Positions 35,969 to 44,860 of a stretch of DNA of 64,000 nt are shown piece after piece (the first letter of the stretch is position 1; every line of letters starts with the position of its first letter). Source of the DNA: Proteinivorax tanatarense (lineage in GTDB: Bacteria; Bacillota; Proteinivoracia; Proteinivoracales; Proteinivoracaceae); NCBI RefSeq assembly GCF_040267685.1, contig NZ_CP158367.1, forward strand, positions 1,860,001 through 1,924,000, given 5' to 3'. The notes below the pieces were generated by a model that worked only from the letters and a program-made list of their open reading frames with translations, did no database searches and was not told the origin of the DNA. The position numbers and the translations under genes are program-made.

Positions 35969-36703
35969 GTTTGCTAGACGATATTCTTTACCTTGTTCTT
36001 TAAACCCTAATTTTTTTATCATTTCAATTGCCGCTTGATTTTCAACACTTACATTAAAAACCACCATATCTTCCCTTTTCAGCACATCATCAACGGCTGC
36101 ACTTAAAACCTGTTTACCATAACCTCTTCTTCTAGATAGCGGATGTACCTCTATTTTATAAACTTCTGCTATATTCTTTGTAATTGTATCAACATAAGTC
36201 CACGCTACTAGGTTATCATCCTGTTTTATACCATATATTTTCTGTTTTTGCAAAAGAAAGTCCTTCAACTCTTTAGAGTACCACTCTTCTAAGTTTGAAT
36301 CATTAAACTCTAAGTTAATCACATCTTTTATTTTGCCTTTTTTAAAATTTTCTTGGGTAACATAGTAATAACTTCTTTCTTTACAGCTTATATCATATAT
36401 TTTTTCTACAAAATAATTTTTTACCCAATTTTGATAACAATGAATATATAAATTTTTATTTTTTGCGATTTCTCTACAAAAAATTTCTAAATCTTTTCCT
36501 TGTTCACAATAAACCCAATAAAATTTATTTTGTTTAACCAAACATCCTGTTCCATCCGTTGTTGTATATACTTCCCACCGCGAACTTTTTTTAGTTTGCT
36601 CTAAAATCCAAATAATATCGTAATTTTTAAGCAAACCTTCGTTTTGAAATTTTTTTATAAACTTGTTAATCTCTTTATTATCAAGTTTTTTAATGTTTCC
36701 CAT
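35966..36703 (-). CDS. GNAT family N-acetyltransferase
   Basis: About 245 residues. Four start codons cluster at 36703-36712; the last (36703) has AAAGGA nine bases upstream and is preferred. The C-terminal GNAT domain (about 165-240) has the acetyl-CoA loop SRRRGYGKQVL (R/QxxGxG/A) and the VFNVSVENQAAIEMIKKLGF motif. The N-terminal half, rich in aromatic and basic residues, has no clear match. The substrate is unknown. Confidence 0.82.
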   Translation of the reverse strand: MGNIKKLDNKEINKFIKKFQNEGLLKNYDIIWILEQTKKSSRWEVYTTTDGTGCLVKQNKFYWVYCEQGKDLEIFCREIAKNKNLYIHCYQNWVKNYFVEKIYDISCKERSYYYVTQENFKKGKIKDVINLEFNDSNLEEWYSKELKDFLLQKQKIYGIKQDDNLVAWTYVDTITKNIAEVYKIEVHPLSRRRGYGKQVLSAAVDDVLKREDMVVFNVSVENQAAIEMIKKLGFKEQGKEYRLAN

Positions 36704-36756
36704 CACCATCATTCCTTTATTTTTACATTATTATCTACAACTAAATAAAACTACCA

Positions 36757-36785
36757 TTATATTTATTTGCTAATTTCATAAACTA
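36757..36785 (+). promoter_or_regulatory. Sporulation mother-cell type promoter before the coat genes
   Basis: TTATATT (36757-36763), 13 bp, then CATAAACTA (36777-36785). The -10 fits CATANNNTA (sigma-K) and the -35 fits the ATATT of sigma-E. The first coat gene starts 33 bp downstream. Confidence 0.55.
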
Positions 36786-36818
36786 TATTTGAAAGATATT
36801 TAAAAAGGAGGTTTTCAG

Positions 36819-37058
36819 ATGCAACAACAAAATCAGCAGCAAGGTCAACAACAACAGGGACAACAAAGTCAGCAGTTATCTCAAAAAGAGCTTGCTTATA
36901 TCGAGGACCAGTTAGGAGCCGAAGAGCTGGCTATTCAAAAGTGCAGAACTTATGCCCAACAAACAACAGACCCAGAAGTTAGAGAGCAGTGTCAGAACAT
37001 GGCGGACAAACATCAACAACACTACAACACTTTGTTAAAACATTTGCGCTCTAGCTAA
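36819..37058 (+). CDS. Glutamine-rich small spore coat-like protein
   Basis: 79 residues. Residues 1-22 are almost all glutamine with G and S. The rest is a short helical hairpin (SQKELAYIEDQLGAEELAIQKCRTYAQQTTDPEVREQCQNMADKH) like half of a CotF/ferritin-like fold, with one pair of cysteines. ATG behind AAAGGAGG. First of two coat-like genes behind a sporulation-type promoter. Coat location is inferred. Confidence 0.72.
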   Translation: MQQQNQQQGQQQQGQQSQQLSQKELAYIEDQLGAEELAIQKCRTYAQQTTDPEVREQCQNMADKHQQHYNTLLKHLRSS

Positions 37059-37082
37059 TAAAAAAAGGGAGAGTGAAAATCA

Positions 37083-37445
37083 ATGCAAAAAAAACAACAA
37101 AACCAACAGCAGAATCAACAACAAAGTCAACAGCAGAACCAACAATCTAATTCAGGGCAACAGTTATCAGCACAAGAAATTTTAAATGACGCTTTGACAA
37201 ACGAAAAACACCTCACAGGCTTATACAACACCGCAGCCAACGAAGCATCTAATGCCTCACTAAGACAAGATATGCTGAACATCCTTATGGACGAGCATAA
37301 CATGGAAGCCTCCATCTTTAATACCATGCAGCAACGAGGTATGTATGATGTTAAGCAAGCAAGTTCTCAAGAAATAACTCAAGCACAGCAAAAATACGCC
37401 ACAAAGCAACAACAGCAACAAAAAACTCAAAACCAAATGTTTTAG
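37083..37445 (+). CDS. CotF-like spore coat protein with glutamine-rich ends
   Basis: 120 residues. A central CotF-type helical domain (about 28-95) contains SAQEILNDALTNEKHLTGLYNTAANEASNASLRQDMLNILMDEHNMEASIFNTMQQRGMY, a classic pattern of clostridial coat proteins. The N-terminal 27 and C-terminal 20 residues are mostly glutamine. It is in one unit with the preceding gene and followed by a terminator. Confidence 0.85.
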   Translation: MQKKQQNQQQNQQQSQQQNQQSNSGQQLSAQEILNDALTNEKHLTGLYNTAANEASNASLRQDMLNILMDEHNMEASIFNTMQQRGMYDVKQASSQEITQAQQKYATKQQQQQKTQNQMF

Positions 37446-37450
37446 ATTGC

Positions 37451-37478
37451 AAGTAGCCTCTGTACAGAGGCTACTTTT
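37451..37478. terminator. Terminator after the coat genes
   Basis: A near-perfect palindrome, AAGTAGCCTCTG with CAGAGGCTACTT (37451-37475), ending in T on the plus strand. It probably also serves the convergent HD-GYP gene. Confidence 0.8.
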
Positions 37479-37484
37479 ATATTT

Positions 37485-38656
37485 TTAAAAGGCAGCTTTA
37501 AGCTGAGAAAATGCATCATAACACAATTTATTGGCTTGTACATCTTTTTCTATAATTTTCAGGGCATTTTCAGGGTCTAAACCTTCTCTATAAGGTCGTT
37601 GCTCAGTTAAAGCTTGAAAAATATCTCCAACAGTCATAACACAATCAAGTGTTGACAAATCAGCTGCCCGCAACTTCTCAGGATACCCACTCCCATCTAA
37701 CTTCTCATGATGATTTCCAGCTATTTCAGCGATCTCCTCCAGACCTTTAATACTTCTTAATATATTTTTTGTGTAGTATACATGACTCTTTATTTGTTGA
37801 AATTCTTTAGGAGTAAGCTTGCCATTTTTTTCTAGTATGTCATTGCTAACTTTAACTTACCTAAATCATGTAATAGAGCTGCTAACTTCACTTTATTTGT
37901 TGTCTCGCAACTATAATTATTCTTTTTAGCTATTTTAACCATAACATCTGCTAGCCCTTGGGAATGTCTTTTTGTAAACTCACTTTTACTATCGATTAAT
38001 CTACTAAAAACACTCCCCACCTTTAAAAGACTTTCCATATCCATTGTCTTTGTATTAGCAGAAGATTTGTAAATATATGGTAAGGAGTTTTCTATGTTAG
38101 GCTGTTTTAAATCAAACCAAAATGCTTCTGTTTCCATTAAAAAGTTCAACGCTTCAACTACTTTAGGACTAAACTGTACTCCCTGCCTTTTATTTACATA
38201 GTCCTTAAAAAGAGACTTGTTCTTTTCTATTGAAGCAGAGGCAATATATTGTATTTCCAGCTGGTCAGCTACAAAAATTATTTGGGAGTATAAAGGAATT
38301 TTATCCCCTGCAATAAAGTGTGGTCCACTTCCATCCCAATGCTCATGATGGTATAAAATTGTTTTATCTAAATGACTATAAAAGGGTAGTTCTCTGACCA
38401 GCTCTGTGCCAAAGATACAATGATTCTTTACTCTTTCTTTTTGAAAATGAGCTTGGGAAAGGGTACGGGTTACACCGATATCATGGAGTAAGCTGGCAAC
38501 ATATAAATCAGTTAAATCCTTATAGTTAACACCTAGCCTTTCTCCAATCTTAACTGCAATATACCCAGTTCTTTTGGCGTGTGAAAGATGCTTGTTTTCA
38601 GCTAAATCTAACGCCATAGAAAATGAAGAAACCAAAGCAATTACATCTATTTCCAT
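37485..38656 (-). pseudogene. Tandem HD-GYP domain protein broken by a one-base frameshift
   Basis: Read as one gene, this has two HD-type domains. The first (about 20-150) has HAKRTG, LLHDIG and HHEHWDGSGP. The second starts with LLHDLGKLK near residue 265 and continues in another frame as VSNDILEKNGKL, then NHHEKLDGSGYP and ALTEQRPYREG. At about 37851-37854 one A is missing on the minus strand; adding it gives 391 codons including the stop. As read, the frame stops after LKLAMTY. HD-GYP proteins hydrolyse cyclic di-GMP. It could be a true mutation, a phase-variable site or a sequencing error. Confidence 0.85.
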
Positions 38657-39285
38657 GTTTTTTTCCTCCTCTTAGACAAAAATAAAATAACAGTTAAGGT
38701 CAATGTAATCAACAATAATAACTTTGAAAAACTACTGATTATAGAACTTTCCTCTCTAATATCGTATGTCAACTGAATCTGTACCACATCTTCATGATCC
38801 ACCCTATCATAAAAAATATAGTTATATGGTATTTCCATATTTAAATTATATCTACTTGGTTTAACATTAGATGAGGGAATTGGGTTTTCAATAAAAATGT
38901 ATGTTGTCTCTAACGGATCTGCTATACCTTCAACATTGACCTTTGGTTTTAAAATTTGAACTGGTTCGTTTTCATAGTTTAAAACTTGAATCATAGGAGT
39001 GGGGACTATTATTAAGCCCTCTGTTTTTAAGTTTTCAAAAATCAAAATAATATTAGAAGTAGAACTGTTAATTTCACCATTAAGAATTTTACCATTTTCA
39101 CTTGCTTTTAAAGGATTTTCATACCCTAAACTAACCCTTACATGCTTATCTTGATAAACTTCGTAAAATTGTGGTTCTTCTTTGGGCATAGTTTTTGGCT
39201 CTTCGGTAAAAATAAACAAACCTGTTATACACAAAAATAGTAATACCACCCCAATATATAAACCCCTAGAATTGTTTCTTGCCAA
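38647..39285 (-). CDS. Predicted two-segment membrane protein, unknown family
   Basis: 212 residues from a TTG with AGGAGG seven bases upstream. One membrane segment near the N-terminus (about 10-27) and one near the C-terminus (about 185-203) enclose an extracellular beta-rich domain of about 150 residues. The tail is SKRRKKTWK. Resembles a single-domain surface protein anchored at both ends. No family was recognised. It overlaps the HD-GYP gene by 10 bp, suggesting a joint unit. Confidence 0.6.
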   Translation of the reverse strand: MARNNSRGLYIGVVLLFLCITGLFIFTEEPKTMPKEEPQFYEVYQDKHVRVSLGYENPLKASENGKILNGEINSSTSNIILIFENLKTEGLIIVPTPMIQVLNYENEPVQILKPKVNVEGIADPLETTYIFIENPIPSSNVKPSRYNLNMEIPYNYIFYDRVDHEDVVQIQLTYDIREESSIISSFSKLLLLITLTLTVILFLSKRRKKTWK

Positions 39286-39639
39286 GTTGGCCCCTCCTTT
39301 GCGAGGCTTACCCTTTCAATATAATTTATTCTATCAATACCAGAAAAAACCTTTTTATCTATGTCTAAAATCAGTGAAAGTTGCTTCCCCCTCAGCTGAT
39401 TGTTAGTTAGCCGATTCAAAAATCTACAACTTAATATAACAGTGTTTTTATAGCTCCCCCAAACTACTTATTTGAAATGTCATTTTTCTTTTGTTGGTAT
39501 AGGGGTGCTTTTAATGGTTGTTGCCCTTTTAAATAGTTTAAGTCTTCCCACCATTTAACCCTGCGATAAAAGTTTAGGCATTACATTCTATGTTATGAAA
39601 AGCAGTAAGTATGAATAAATCCCTTAAACTTATTTAATT
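39286..39639. other. Intergenic stretch without a recognised gene
   Basis: About 350 bp between thiI and the two-segment membrane protein gene. It must contain the promoter of the latter. A 64-codon open frame on the minus strand overlaps that gene and has no ribosome site or family resemblance. No riboswitch class could be identified. Confidence 0.6.
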
Positions 39640-39671
39640 AAAATAATCATGGGAAGCCCATGATTATTTTT
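39640..39671 (-). terminator. thiI terminator containing the stop codon
   Basis: A 14-bp perfect stem (39640-39653 with 39657-39670), loop AAG, with U-runs on the minus strand. The thiI TAA (39664-39666) lies in it. Confidence 0.85.
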
Positions 39672-40839
39672 CTCGATAAAAAACTTCAGTGTTAATTTTA
39701 TTTACTGCTTCTTCCACTAAGGATTCTATATCTAAGTTTTTTTCTGCTTCGATACATTGCTGTAAATTTGGTTTCGTTTTGGGGTTTTGGGGGGTGAACA
39801 CCGTACAGCAATCCTCGTAAGGTTGTATTGATATTCCATAAGTTCCTATATCATGGGCTTTGTCAATTATCTCAGTTTTATCCATTGTTACCAGTGGCCT
39901 AAGTACAGGTATATCTACTACCTGGTTAATTACATTCATACTTTCTAGCGTTTGAGAAGCAACCTGTGCTACATTTTCTCCGGTAACTAGTGCCAACGCT
40001 TTTCTATTTTTAGCTACCTCTTCAGCTATCCTAAACATAAACCTTCTCATAATTGTTATAATCATGTCCTCATCGCAATTTAACTTTATTGCCTTTTGTA
40101 TTTCTGTAAAATGAACAGTATGTAAGCGTACCCTACCGCAGTATTTGCTTAGCACTCTACAAAGATCATCAACTTTTTCTTTTGCTTTATCGCTAGTAAA
40201 TGGGTAAGAATGAAAATAAAGCCCCTCTACATCTATTCCTCTTTTGGCAGCCAACCATAACGCAACAGGACTATCAATACCTCCCGACAGTAGACATATA
40301 CCTCTTCCTGTCACCCCTATAGGAAGACCCGTTGGACCAGAAATTTTTTCAGCATAGATAAAAGCATCTTCATCCCTTACCTCCACCCCAATAGAATAAT
40401 GAGGTTTTGTTAAGTCTACACCTAGTTTGTTATAATTTTTCAATACTGCTGCCCCTAAGTCTCTACCAATTTCCATAGAGCTCAGGGGAAATGTTTTATC
40501 GGACCTCCGACACTCCACTTTAAATTTTATACCATCTTTATCGGGAATTGTTTTTTCGGCAAGCTTTATACATGCAAAAGACATACTTTCCATATCTTTC
40601 TTTACTCTAACTGCAGGGCTTAAAGAGACTATCCCAAAAACTTTTTTCAACGCCTCAATTAGCTGAGGACCATCATTTTTTACCGGCACGTACAGCCTTC
40701 CGGCATGAGACTCTATTTTCCTTTTTTCTAGGTGAGAAATACTATCTTGCATCCTTTTTATTAAGGTATTAATAAAAAAACTTCGGTTTCTTCCCTTTAA
40801 ACTTATCTCTCCATATCTAACTAAAACAACATCATACAT
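39664..40839 (-). CDS. thiI: tRNA 4-thiouridine synthase / ThiS sulfurtransferase ThiI
   Basis: 391 residues. N-terminal ferredoxin-like and THUMP domains (about 1-165) include VRYGEISLKGRNRSFF. The PP-loop ATP-binding motif is SGGIDSPVALWLAAKRG near 185. It lacks the E. coli-type C-terminal rhodanese domain, as usual in Firmicutes. Uses sulfur from the NifS-like partner encoded 11 bp upstream to make s4U8 in tRNA, and may feed thiazole synthesis. Confidence 0.96.
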   Translation of the reverse strand: MYDVVLVRYGEISLKGRNRSFFINTLIKRMQDSISHLEKRKIESHAGRLYVPVKNDGPQLIEALKKVFGIVSLSPAVRVKKDMESMSFACIKLAEKTIPDKDGIKFKVECRRSDKTFPLSSMEIGRDLGAAVLKNYNKLGVDLTKPHYSIGVEVRDEDAFIYAEKISGPTGLPIGVTGRGICLLSGGIDSPVALWLAAKRGIDVEGLYFHSYPFTSDKAKEKVDDLCRVLSKYCGRVRLHTVHFTEIQKAIKLNCDEDMIITIMRRFMFRIAEEVAKNRKALALVTGENVAQVASQTLESMNVINQVVDIPVLRPLVTMDKTEIIDKAHDIGTYGISIQPYEDCCTVFTPQNPKTKPNLQQCIEAEKNLDIESLVEEAVNKINTEVFYREK

Positions 40840-40850
40840 AATCTTACCTC

Positions 40851-41999
40851 CTACATAAATAACTGCAAATCTTCTACAATCTGTGCAGTTTTTTCAATAG
40901 TATATTCTATTTCTTTATCTGTTGTGTTATAGCTTAAGCTAAACCTTATAGCTCCTTGTCTGTATTGTTTAGGTAAATTTATCGCCTTTAAAACATGGCT
41001 GTCTTTAGCTTTAGATGAACATGCTGACCCAGTAGAAACATAAATATTAACCTCCTCTAACGCCCTAACCAACACTTCACCTTTAAAATTCTCAAAAGCC
41101 ACGTTTAAAATATGGGGTGCGCTATTATCAGGAGTTACTATAATTGACTTAGCTACTCTTTCTTTAATACCTACTTTAAGTTTTTCTTTCAATTGAATTA
41201 TTTTATCAACGTAGTCCTTTTGATTTTTATACATCTTATCTGCTGCTATTGCCATTGCATAACAACCTGGAACATTTTCAGTGCCGGGTCTTAATCCCTT
41301 TTGCTGCCCCCCTCCATATAACAAAGGTGTTAACCCCACCTTTTCTTTTACAAATAAAGCCCCTACTCCTTTAGGTCCGTGAAATTTATGACTACTAATA
41401 GAAAACAGGTCAATATTACATTCATTAAGATTTATATCAATTTTCCCATAACCTTGTACTCCATCAACATGAAATACACATTTGGGATTAACTTCCTTAA
41501 CCATAGAACCTATTTTTCTTAAAGGCTGTACTGTCCCTATCTCATTATTTACCGCCATAATAGAAATCAGAACAGTTTTCTGGTCAACCTTTTGCCTAAG
41601 ATCGTCTAAATCAACCAAACCCTTGTTATCAACATTCACATATTCCACAACATAACCTTGTTTTTTTAGTTCTTTGAAACGTTCTAAAACGGAAGCATGC
41701 TCTATCGGTGTTGTAACAATTTTTTTACCTCGCTTTTGGTAAAAATTTAAAGTGCCTAAAATTGCTAAGTTATTACATTCAGTGCCTCCCGAGCCAAAAA
41801 TTATATCATATTCCCGTTCTACGTTTAAAGTATCTAGCAATATCCCCTTCCCTTTTGCCATGATTTTCTCCGCTTTTACCCCTAAGCTATGTACAGAGGA
41901 AGGGTTAGCAAATACTTCTTTTTGATATTCTGAATATACCTTCAATATATCATCGTCGATTTTAGTTGTTGAACAGTTATCTAAATAAACTTCTTCCAT
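40851..41999 (-). CDS. Cysteine desulfurase, NifS/IscS family
   Basis: 382 residues from an ATG at 41999 (a second ATG at 42002 is adjacent; AAGGTG lies upstream). PLP-enzyme motifs: YLDNCSTTKID at the start, GGTECNNLAI, HVDGVQGYGKID, the Schiff-base lysine in SISSHKFHGPKGVGAL (near 200) and the catalytic cysteine in STGSACSSK (near 320). Its pairing with thiI matches the Bacillus NifZ-ThiI couple, so thio-tRNA supply is the likely main role. Confidence 0.94.
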   Translation of the reverse strand: MEEVYLDNCSTTKIDDDILKVYSEYQKEVFANPSSVHSLGVKAEKIMAKGKGILLDTLNVEREYDIIFGSGGTECNNLAILGTLNFYQKRGKKIVTTPIEHASVLERFKELKKQGYVVEYVNVDNKGLVDLDDLRQKVDQKTVLISIMAVNNEIGTVQPLRKIGSMVKEVNPKCVFHVDGVQGYGKIDINLNECNIDLFSISSHKFHGPKGVGALFVKEKVGLTPLLYGGGQQKGLRPGTENVPGCYAMAIAADKMYKNQKDYVDKIIQLKEKLKVGIKERVAKSIIVTPDNSAPHILNVAFENFKGEVLVRALEEVNIYVSTGSACSSKAKDSHVLKAINLPKQYRQGAIRFSLSYNTTDKEIEYTIEKTAQIVEDLQLFM

Positions 42000-42050
42000 C
42001 ATAATCACCTTCAATTTTTTGATTCATACTTAATCTACCATATTTTTTCT

Positions 42051-42090
42051 AAAAAAACAAAGGAAAGGTTAAAATCACCCTCCCTTTTGT
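42051..42090 (-). terminator. Probable terminator of the solute-binding protein gene
   Basis: An imperfect stem (about 42057-42069 with 42077-42090) with a 7-U run on the minus strand. It contains the TGA of the gene at 42075-42077. Confidence 0.5.
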
Positions 42091-43412
42091 ATTCCCTCTA
42101 TTAATTTTTCTATACTTGAACCTTCTTTCCAGTATTCATCTAAAAGTGGCTGTATACTTTCTATCACCTTACTTTCTTCCTCTAGATCTTTAAAAAATCT
42201 GCTCCTTATCGGCATCCCATATTCTATGGTTTTAATAGCAGAATGAATACTTATCTTGTCTAAAGGGCTAACTTCTTTCCAATGGCCATGCATCCTTGTA
42301 TCAACGGGGACATAACACGAATTAGTAGTATAAAAGTCAACAAAATACCCCGACATAAATTGAATAAACTCAACCACCAACTTACTATGATCGTCCCCTT
42401 TATAATCGCTGTCTACAAAAGGGATTGCAGAAACAACCTCCATACCATATCTGGGTTTTGCTAAATCAATTTGGGGATACGGTAATAATATACAATCAAT
42501 TTTATGATTGCTACCTGGAGACTTTATTTCATTATTACTAAGCTTTTTATTTCTTTCTAGTGTCTTTAAATATACCCAACTATCCACTCCACCTAAGATA
42601 GCAACCTTATCATGCCAAAAGTTCTTTAGCCAGTTATCGCTATAAGCAACAATACCTTTTTCCCGCCACTTATCAATATCTTGATAAATTTTTATAAATC
42701 CTTGATCATACCAGTTAAGTTTCCCATCTGCTTCCACTGCAGTAATATTTGCTTGAGTTAGCATCGATGAGGTAAAAAAACCTTGATAATCCATAACATG
42801 CATTTGTTTTTCTGAAGATATTCCTTTTAATGTCTCTTCAAATTTTTGAAAATCCCAACCCCCTTTAGAAATTTCCTCCTCTTCTCCTATATAGTTGTTG
42901 TTAACAACCAAATACTCTCCCTTTGCAATGATGGGATAAGCTAACACACTCCCATCATGACTTTTTACATAATCAACTGCTCCTGTCAAAAAGCTTTCGT
43001 TAAAATCAATGTAATTTTCAAGAGGAAACTGACTCTCTTTATCTAAAAAAGGTGTTCCATTCCAATCTATTACCACATCTGCCATTTTATTTTGCTTTGC
43101 AGCTTTTTCTACCCTCCTGTTAAATGTACTTTCTTCCATAAGGGTATATGTAATCTTTACATTCTCATACTCTTTTTCAAAATCGCTAATTACTTTACTC
43201 CAAAATTTATGTTGTTCATCTTTATCTATATACATATTAGGATTACTGATTTCCCACACCTTAATTTTATACTGCTTAGTTAAGTCAATTTTTACGTCAG
43301 GATCATGGTTTCTTGACTGAGAGCTATCTAAAATTCCGGTAAATTTAATTAAACCTAAAAAAAACAATACACTAATTAAACCTGTTACAGCCCAAACGGT
43401 TTTTTTCCCCAT
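42075..43412 (-). CDS. Extracellular solute-binding protein, family 1-like, without transporter partners
   Basis: 445 residues from the ATG at 43412 (AGGTG six bases upstream, overlapping the end of the upstream gene). An N-terminal membrane anchor or signal (about 5-25, no lipobox cysteine) is followed by a sugar-binding-protein type fold: DFEKEYENVKITYTLM, KMADVVIDWNG, and the C-terminal VSAIPFVDSD region. No ABC permease or ATPase is adjacent. It follows the L,D-transpeptidase gene, so it may have a cell-envelope or sensory role instead of import. Confidence 0.78.
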   Translation of the reverse strand: MGKKTVWAVTGLISVLFFLGLIKFTGILDSSQSRNHDPDVKIDLTKQYKIKVWEISNPNMYIDKDEQHKFWSKVISDFEKEYENVKITYTLMEESTFNRRVEKAAKQNKMADVVIDWNGTPFLDKESQFPLENYIDFNESFLTGAVDYVKSHDGSVLAYPIIAKGEYLVVNNNYIGEEEEISKGGWDFQKFEETLKGISSEKQMHVMDYQGFFTSSMLTQANITAVEADGKLNWYDQGFIKIYQDIDKWREKGIVAYSDNWLKNFWHDKVAILGGVDSWVYLKTLERNKKLSNNEIKSPGSNHKIDCILLPYPQIDLAKPRYGMEVVSAIPFVDSDYKGDDHSKLVVEFIQFMSGYFVDFYTTNSCYVPVDTRMHGHWKEVSPLDKISIHSAIKTIEYGMPIRSRFFKDLEEESKVIESIQPLLDEYWKEGSSIEKLIEGIQKGG

Positions 43413-43421
43413 TGAAATCAC

Positions 43422-44387
43422 CTACCTTAAACCTAATAAATAAATAATGTTTGCATCTGTCTTACCTGTTTCTGGCAAACGATATTTACTCTGTAATTTT
43501 TTAACCGCTTGTTCTTCCTCTTCCTTAAAAAAAGAATCTGCAGGCTCTTCGTATACCCCTTCTTCTTTGAGAGCACGCTGTAAATATACAACTGCTTGAC
43601 CTCCGGCCCCTTTTTGATATACATCTCTAAACTTAGGTGGAGTTCTTTCTGAGTTTAAAATAACAGGAGTTCCTACCTCGACCCACTCATAAAGCTTTTC
43701 AACATCTCTATTAAATAATCTTATGCATCCAGCACTACCATGGCTACCAATTGCTCCAGGGTTATTGGTGCCATGGATCCCATATCCGCCCCATGGAACT
43801 GTCAGCCCCATCCATCTGGTGCCAAAGCCACTCCCTTTAGGGTACCCTTTATTTTTAACATAAAAATCTCCAACTGGTGATGGGCTTTGTGGCAAACCTA
43901 TAGTGACTGGAAATTTAGCAAATTCTTTTCCATCTTCCAACACTGTAAGTTGTCTCCTATCTAAATCTACTATCAATACTAAGTCACCTGTAGGATCTTC
44001 ACTAGAAGTTATCTTTGTTTCTGATTCTCCCTTAAACATGGCAGCCCAGACCTCATCACAAACTATACCGTTAGGCTCAATTCCGTTGTCATGTTGTAGC
44101 TGTTTTACAGCTTCTATGGTTTTATATTCATATACTCCATGATGCTCACCTAAATAGTAACCTGCTTTTTCTAAGCCTAATTGTAGCTCTGTCACATCTA
44201 GCCCTTCCAAAGGTGGGTCCTCTGGCCTAATTTGCCTTTTCTTTCTACAAAGTTGTTCTGCTTCTAAATAAATTTCTTCATTATACACAGGAATTATAAT
44301 TTTAGTGGTTGATATTATAAATAAACTAGCTAAAAACATTATTATCCCAGCAAGAATAAAGTATTTTTTCTTAATTATAATAATCAT
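43422..44387 (-). CDS. L,D-transpeptidase with two peptidoglycan-binding domains
   Basis: 321 residues. An N-terminal membrane segment (about 8-25). PG_binding_1 domain (about 60-115: LQLGLEKAGYYLGEHHGVYEYKTIEAVKQLQ). YkuD catalytic domain (about 130-250) with HGTNNPGAIGSHGSAGCIRL, the catalytic His and Cys. A second PG_binding_1 at about 262-318. It forms 3-3 crosslinks in peptidoglycan or attaches proteins. Domain order PG-YkuD-PG with a membrane anchor. Confidence 0.92.
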   Translation of the reverse strand: MIIIIKKKYFILAGIIMFLASLFIISTTKIIIPVYNEEIYLEAEQLCRKKRQIRPEDPPLEGLDVTELQLGLEKAGYYLGEHHGVYEYKTIEAVKQLQHDNGIEPNGIVCDEVWAAMFKGESETKITSSEDPTGDLVLIVDLDRRQLTVLEDGKEFAKFPVTIGLPQSPSPVGDFYVKNKGYPKGSGFGTRWMGLTVPWGGYGIHGTNNPGAIGSHGSAGCIRLFNRDVEKLYEWVEVGTPVILNSERTPPKFRDVYQKGAGGQAVVYLQRALKEEGVYEEPADSFFKEEEEQAVKKLQSKYRLPETGKTDANIIYLLGLR

Positions 44388-44449
44388 TAAATCACCTCAC
44401 CTAATATATTAAAGACTATTCATTGACATAACAAAATATAACTTAACGC

Positions 44450-44490
44450 TAAAAAACCATCAATTACTTAAAAAAGTAGTTGATGGTTTT
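44450..44490 (-). terminator. Intrinsic terminator of the Hsp20 gene
   Basis: A 16-bp stem (44453-44468 with 44475-44490, one G-U) followed by U on the minus strand, 4 bp after the Hsp20 stop. Confidence 0.85.
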
Positions 44491-44493
44491 ATT

Positions 44494-44847
44494 TTAATCG
44501 TAAAATGAAAGTAACGGAGCTCTTATGTGTAACGTTCCATTATCGTAATCTACAAAAGCTAAGGTGTCATCAATGGGCTCTGCAAGAGGAATATTTCGAT
44601 AAAAGCTGCCTTGCAGTCTCTCCATAACCCGAAATTTTTTACCCTCCCTTTGAAACTCTTTTTTGGTTTCACCCTCTACTATAATTTCATCTTTATTTAT
44701 AGAAACCAACGCTTCATCTGGATCTATGCCAGGAATATCTATAAAAACTTCTATCTCATCATTGTACTCATATATGTCTACGCTAGGCTTAAAAGGAGGG
44801 AGTGGCAAGACTTCTTTAACCTTTCTTCTAACGATAGCTCTTTGCAC
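44494..44847 (-). CDS. Small heat shock protein, Hsp20/alpha-crystallin family
   Basis: 117 residues from a GTG at 44847, behind a GGCGGTGA site; the frame extends to a TTG at 44868 with no site. The alpha-crystallin domain (about 25-110) contains PSVDIYEYNDEIEVFIDIPGIDPDEALVSINKDEIIVEGE and FYRNIPL. The N-terminal arm is short. It binds unfolding proteins without ATP. In spore-formers some Hsp20 proteins belong to the coat, so that is an alternative. Confidence 0.88.
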   Translation of the reverse strand: MQRAIVRRKVKEVLPLPPFKPSVDIYEYNDEIEVFIDIPGIDPDEALVSINKDEIIVEGETKKEFQREGKKFRVMERLQGSFYRNIPLAEPIDDTLAFVDYDNGTLHIRAPLLSFYD

Positions 44848-44860
44848 TATTATCACCGCC

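Noticed and set aside
39225-39419. 64-codon minus-strand frame before the two-segment membrane protein gene
   Set aside because: It overlaps that gene, has no ribosome site and no family resemblance.
39286-39639. Riboswitch in the thiI-upstream gap
   Set aside because: Parts looked G- and A-rich like c-di-GMP or metal switches, but no consensus core could be matched.
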